DNA of 8,168 nt from Sulfuritalea sp. (GTDB taxonomy: Bacteria; Pseudomonadota; Gammaproteobacteria; Burkholderiales; Rhodocyclaceae): the NCBI GenBank assembly GCA_026399445.1, contig JAPLRA010000101.1, positions 1 through 8,168 of the forward strand. Direction: 5' to 3'. Below, one piece after another: positions 5,543 to 8,168 of this stretch (within the stretch, counting starts at the first letter, position 1; the number at the start of each line of letters is the position of its first letter). Below the pieces are notes generated by a model. That model saw only the letters and a list, made by a program, of their open reading frames with translations. It was not told the origin of the DNA and ran no database searches. The position numbers and the translations under genes were made by a program.

Positions 5543-6758
5543 GCTGCCGGTCACGGCAGACGACTACCGCATTGCGCGCTACGCGGCGGCGGCGATCGCG
5601 CTGACGGTTGCCGAAGCGGCCCTGCCGAGCCCGCTGCCGGGCATCAAGCCGGGGCTGGCCAACATCATCGTGCTGGTGGTGCTGGTGCGCTACGGCTGGC
5701 GCGATGCGGCCTGGGTCAGCCTGCTGCGCGTGGTGGCGGGCAGCCTGGTGATCGGCCAGTTCCTCGCGCCGGGCTTCTTTCTCGCGCTGGCAGGCGCCTT
5801 GTGCAGCCTCGCTGTGCTGGCACTGGCGCAACATCTGCCGCCGCGCTTCTTCGGTCCGGTTTCGGCTAGCGTGCTGGCGGCCTTCGCGCACATCGGCGGG
5901 CAGATCCTGCTCGCTCGCGTCTGGCTGGTGCCGCACGACGGCGTGTTCTACCTGCTGCCGCTGTTCGCCACGGCGGCGCTGGTATTCGGTACCATCAACG
6001 GTCTCGTTGCGGCGCGCTTGCTGACAATTGTTCTACCTGCTGCCGCTGTTCGCCACGGCGGCGCTGGTATTCGGTACCATCAACGGTCTCGTTGCGGCGC
6101 GCTTGCTGACAATTCCCATATCCGCGCCCGCTTTGCTGAAAGCCGGCCAATGATCATTCCGCTGTTCCCCCTGCAGTCGGTGCTGTTCCCCGGCGGGCGC
6201 CTGCCCATGCGGATTTTCGAGCAGCGCTACATGGACATGGCCAAGGTCTGCCTCAAGGAATCGGCGTCCTTCGGCATCTGCCTGATCGCGCGCGGCGAGG
6301 AGGTCACCCAGCCCGGCCGGAAAGCCGCCGAGCCGCACGCGGTGGGCACGCTGGCGCATATCGCCGACTGGGACATGCAGCAACTGGGCGTGCTCAACAT
6401 CATCGCCCAGGGCGGCGAGCGGTTCCGCGTGCTGCGCCACTGGACCGAAGATTCCGGGCTATTGAAGGGCGAGATCGAGTTGATCGCCGAGCCGCCTGTA
6501 TTGCCGGTGCCGGGCGCCTACGCGCGGCTGGTACCGCTGTTGCGTGCCATCGTCGACGAAATGGCGGCCGGCGCGCCCAATGCTCCGGCTACTCCGCATC
6601 GCTTTTTCGACGCCGGCTGGCTCGGCATGCGCTATGCCGAGGTCCTACCGATTCCCGTCGTGGCGAAGCAGAAGCTGCTCGAAGTCGAAGACAGCATTGA
6701 CCGACTCGAAATCATTTATCGCTTTCTCGAAAGCAAGGGCTTGCTGCCGGACGCTTGA
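5523..6758 (+). CDS. Gx transporter family protein (HepS component I-like), read through into LON-domain protein by an 85-bp duplication
   Basis: As sequenced, this is one 411-aa open frame. Residues 1-169 are a Gx-transporter/heptaprenyl diphosphate synthase component I-type membrane protein with several hydrophobic helices and the family segment PGIKPGLANIIVLVVL (residues 39-54). Residues 170-209 are translated from the second copy of a tandem duplication in a shifted frame and look like random linker. Residues 210-411 are the complete LON-domain protein. Removing one 85-bp copy gives a 181-aa product ending LLTIPISAPALLKAGQ, with its TGA at 6151-6153 overlapping the LON-domain ATG at 6150. 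That is the normal length for the family and matches the ATGA joins elsewhere here. All membrane helices survive; only the last 12 residues are lost. The start at 5523 overlaps the NusG-II gene by 20 bases. The Gx family resembles ECF-type S components, but its substrate is unknown. The fusion may be a real mutation or an assembly error. Confidence 0.8.
   Translation: MTRSTIELPVTADDYRIARYAAAAIALTVAEAALPSPLPGIKPGLANIIVLVVLVRYGWRDAAWVSLLRVVAGSLVIGQFLAPGFFLALAGALCSLAVLALAQHLPPRFFGPVSASVLAAFAHIGGQILLARVWLVPHDGVFYLLPLFATAALVFGTINGLVAARLLTIVLPAAAVRHGGAGIRYHQRSRCGALADNSHIRARFAESRPMIIPLFPLQSVLFPGGRLPMRIFEQRYMDMAKVCLKESASFGICLIARGEEVTQPGRKAAEPHAVGTLAHIADWDMQQLGVLNIIAQGGERFRVLRHWTEDSGLLKGEIELIAEPPVLPVPGAYARLVPLLRAIVDEMAAGAPNAPATPHRFFDAGWLGMRYAEVLPIPVVAKQKLLEVEDSIDRLEIIYRFLESKGLLPDA
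5944..6114 (+). repeat. Exact 85-bp tandem duplication
   Basis: Bases 5944-6029 are identical to 6029-6114, giving two perfect copies with a period of 85. The unit begins at TGTTCTACCTGC and ends at GCTGACAATT. As 85 is not a multiple of three, the second copy is read in another frame, which removes the stop of the Gx-transporter gene. The absence of any mismatch means the duplication is very recent or artefactual, for example two overlapping contig ends joined without merging. Confidence 0.97.
6150..6758 (+). CDS. LON peptidase substrate-binding domain protein
   Basis: The 202-aa protein is a stand-alone version of the N-terminal domain of Lon protease. It begins MIIPLFPLQSVLFPGGRLPMRIFE, with the characteristic LFPLxxVLFPGxxLPLxIFExRY pattern, followed by FGICLI and GTLAHI segments. 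The C-terminal half is helical. There is no ATPase module and no Ser-Lys protease domain, so it cannot itself be a protease; a substrate-binding or scaffolding role is usually assumed and its partner is unknown. The ATG at 6150 is the family start. In the ancestral arrangement it would overlap the Gx-transporter TGA as ATGA, so its translation was probably coupled to that gene. With the 85-bp duplication the upstream frame runs straight through this ATG, so the domain would be made mainly as the C-terminal part of a membrane fusion unless the internal start is still used. Four bases separate its stop from the next gene. Confidence 0.92.
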   Translation: MIIPLFPLQSVLFPGGRLPMRIFEQRYMDMAKVCLKESASFGICLIARGEEVTQPGRKAAEPHAVGTLAHIADWDMQQLGVLNIIAQGGERFRVLRHWTEDSGLLKGEIELIAEPPVLPVPGAYARLVPLLRAIVDEMAAGAPNAPATPHRFFDAGWLGMRYAEVLPIPVVAKQKLLEVEDSIDRLEIIYRFLESKGLLPDA

Positions 6759-6762
6759 TCCG

Positions 6763-7404
6763 ATGTCAGGACTGTCCCCGTTTTTCGTCGCCTACATTGC
6801 GGCCTGGAGTGCCGCCTGCCTCCTCGCGCTGATCGTCTATCTGCGTGACAGGCCGGCTTTCGCCTTCTCCCATGCCGGGTATTGGCGTTATCTCGGCGCG
6901 CCCTGGAAACTGGCGACGTTTGCCGTCGCCGCCATTGGCATAACGCTGATTGCGCCCTATACCGGCGACCCGACCTGGGATTGCATCGATGCGCCGCTAA
7001 TGTCGGTGCTGACCTTCCTTAGTGCGCCGTGGGCTGTCGGCATCCTCTTCCTCGCTCTGCGTCGGCGGGTGCCGCTCAAGCAGGCCTATGTGGCCGTCTG
7101 CGCCTGGATGTTCTCGGCGAGCTGGTGCTACGACATCTATCTGGTCTGGCGCGACGGCGCTTATCCGCTAACGTGGCTGCCCAACATCGGCGCCTCGTCG
7201 ACGCTGTATGTGGCGGCAGGCTTGTTGTGGAATCTGGAATGGCGCTCCGGCCGCGGCGTGGTCTTCGGTTTCATGCTCGACGGCTGGCCGGCACTGCCGC
7301 CCGATCAGTCCGGCCTGCGGCGCATCTTCTGGTTCGCCCTGCCGCTAATGCTGTTTGCGGCGGTCGCGATCCTGTCCTTCGTCCTGCCGAACCCCTTCCG
7401 CTGA
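6763..7404 (+). CDS. Conserved multi-pass membrane protein of unknown function
   Basis: The 213-aa product shows about six hydrophobic segments (near residues 6-26, 49-66, 78-99, 106-128, 142-159 and 187-207) and no signal peptide. Between them are motifs that look conserved rather than random: DPTWDCIDAPLM (residues 69-80), SAPWAVG, SASWCYDIYLVWRDG (residues 118-132) and LWNLEWRSGRG (residues 155-165). The many Trp, Asp and Tyr residues at membrane edges suggest a polar site at the interface. I do not recognise a named family and assign no function. The frame is open upstream to 6544 inside the LON-domain gene, but the ATG at 6763, four bases after that stop, gives a sensible first helix. 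It appears to be the last gene of the rapZ-led cluster. Its final 60 bases overlap the end of the convergent mutY gene. Confidence 0.82.
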   Translation: MSGLSPFFVAYIAAWSAACLLALIVYLRDRPAFAFSHAGYWRYLGAPWKLATFAVAAIGITLIAPYTGDPTWDCIDAPLMSVLTFLSAPWAVGILFLALRRRVPLKQAYVAVCAWMFSASWCYDIYLVWRDGAYPLTWLPNIGASSTLYVAAGLLWNLEWRSGRGVVFGFMLDGWPALPPDQSGLRRIFWFALPLMLFAAVAILSFVLPNPFR

Positions 7405-8168
7405 ACTGATCTGCTCCAGGATCCGCCGCACCGGTGCCGGCAGCGCGGCGGTGTCGAGCGTGTTGAGCCCGAGCCATTGCTGACCGGCTTCCATGGCGCG
7501 CGGCGAAGTTTCGACCTGCATTCTCAGTGGCGTGATGTGCAGCCGGAAATGGCTGAAGGCGTGCGTGAAAGTTCCCAAAGGGACGCACCGCGCTGGCGCG
7601 GCTCCGCTTTGCGTGCCTGGGACGCCGCTTCGCGGGCAGGCAACGGCGGCAACGCGGCAGGCAAAGTGTTGTTCGGTCCATTCCTGCGCGTCGGCGCCTT
7701 CGGGCAATTCCGGCAGGGATTGCAGCCCGCCCCAGATGCCAGTCGGTGGGCGGGTTTCGACCAGCACGCGGTCGCCATCCAGCAATACCAGCAGCGTGGC
7801 ATGACGCAGCGGAACTTCGCGGCGTGGTTTGGCTTGCGGCAGTTCCGCCGTGCGGCCGGTTGCGCGAGCGATGCAGACGTCACTTAGCGGACACCCATCG
7901 CAACGCGGTTTGGTTCTGGTGCAGACCATGGCGCCGAGATCCATCTGCGCTTGGTTGTAGATGGCGCCGTGGCGCTTCGGCATCAGCTCTTCGGCGAGAG
8001 ACCAGAGCCGCTTTTCCACCGGGCCGCTGCCGGGAAAGCCTTCGATGCCGAAGGCGCGGCACAGCACGCGCTTGACGTTGCCGTCGAGTATCGGGGCGTG
8101 GGCGTCGAAGCAGAAGGTCGCGATCGAGTTGGCGGTGGAGCGGCCGATGCCGGGGAGTTGGGCGATGA
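7345..8168 (-). CDS. mutY: A/G-specific adenine glycosylase MutY (5' truncated, with repeat-derived insertion)
   Basis: MutY removes adenine mispaired with 8-oxoguanine. The gene runs off the right edge; 273 C-terminal residues are visible. They start with the helix-hairpin-helix LPGIGRSTANS and the catalytic aspartate in PILDGNVKRV (codon 8083-8085). The Fe-S cluster loop is intact: C-x6-C-x2-C-x5-C from CTRTKPRCDGCPLSDVC. The Nudix-like C-terminal domain, which reads 8-oxoguanine, follows (RHATLLVLLDGDRVLVETRP, then FTHAFSHFRLHI with the FSH recognition loop). Just before that loop sit about 20 extra residues, roughly CPRSGVPGTQSGAAPARCVP, encoded by a copy of the dispersed repeat also found at 4087-4146. 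The insertion keeps the frame. The product ends with a hydrophilic tail (DEGQDRDRRKQH) that extends beyond the usual PAPVRRLLE ending and overlaps the facing membrane-protein gene by 60 bases. Identity is certain; full activity is likely but untested given the insertion. Confidence 0.96.
   Translation of the reverse strand, partial: IAQLPGIGRSTANSIATFCFDAHAPILDGNVKRVLCRAFGIEGFPGSGPVEKRLWSLAEELMPKRHGAIYNQAQMDLGAMVCTRTKPRCDGCPLSDVCIARATGRTAELPQAKPRREVPLRHATLLVLLDGDRVLVETRPPTGIWGGLQSLPELPEGADAQEWTEQHFACRVAAVACPRSGVPGTQSGAAPARCVPLGTFTHAFSHFRLHITPLRMQVETSPRAMEAGQQWLGLNTLDTAALPAPVRRILEQISSAEGVRQDEGQDRDRRKQH
7571..7650. repeat. REP-like palindromic repeat, copy 2 (inside mutY)
   Basis: The core at 7607-7638 on the + strand matches the minus strand of 4100-4131 at 27 of 32 positions, and similarity continues on both sides with small gaps. 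The region is packed with hairpins: TCCC/GGGA around AAA at 7573-7583, CCGCGC/GCGCGG at 7588-7601, and GCCTG/CAGGC (7615-7619 with 7637-7641) enclosing CCGC/GCGG. It lies within the mutY reading frame and encodes residues absent from typical MutY. The exact ends are uncertain by roughly ten bases. Confidence 0.68.

Noticed and set aside
6150..6758. Calling the LON-domain gene a Lon protease
   Set aside because: The protein has 202 residues with no ATPase or Ser-Lys protease domain.
6544..6762. A longer start at 6544 for the multi-pass membrane protein
   Set aside because: It would lie inside the LON-domain gene in another frame and add Arg/Ser-rich residues before the first helix; the ATG at 6763 is better placed.
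1..8168. A new defence, CRISPR or mobile genetic system
   Set aside because: No nuclease, helicase, reverse transcriptase, toxin-antitoxin, integrase or transposase gene, and no regularly spaced repeats, were found on either strand; the genes are ordinary metabolism, repair and membrane proteins.

Overview
This is an 8.2-kb stretch of high-GC, gene-dense chromosome. The protein set and the local gene pairings point to a betaproteobacterium, probably Rhodocyclales or a relative; that placement is inference, since no rRNA or other marker is present. Nine protein genes are visible. Eight lie on the + strand, many joined by ATGA or short overlaps, and one (mutY) converges on them from the right edge. 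Both outermost genes are cut by the window. There is no tRNA, rRNA, CRISPR array, transposase or phage gene.

Left part (1-4085): the C-terminal two thirds of a biotin-dependent acyl-CoA carboxylase alpha subunit (most likely methylcrotonyl-CoA carboxylase) is followed by hydroxymethylglutaryl-CoA lyase. Together these represent the lower leucine/isovalerate degradation route ending in acetyl-CoA and acetoacetate. Downstream, with overlapping starts and stops, come a 59-aa cysteine-rich DUF1289 protein, a metallo-beta-lactamase-fold hydrolase and an FMN nitroreductase-family protein.

Middle (4086-4259): the only sizeable gene-free gap. It holds a 60-bp palindrome-ended repeat immediately after the nitroreductase stop, and then a long imperfect hairpin.

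Right part (4260-7404): rapZ, a NusG-domain-II membrane-anchored protein, a Gx-transporter (HepS-component-I-like) membrane protein, a LON substrate-binding-domain protein and an unnamed multi-pass membrane protein. An exact 85-bp tandem duplication at the end of the Gx-transporter gene shifts the frame, removes its stop and joins it in frame to the LON-domain gene. Deleting one copy in silico restores a normal stop overlapping the LON start as ATGA.

Right edge (7345-8168, minus strand): mutY, the adenine glycosylase, 5'-truncated. Its C-terminal domain carries an insertion of about 20 residues whose DNA matches the repeat in the 4.1-kb gap (27 of 32 core bases identical). A dispersed palindromic repeat therefore appears to have entered mutY without breaking the frame. 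The two most interesting signals in the window are this coding-embedded repeat and the duplication-driven gene fusion. No new defence or mobile system was found.
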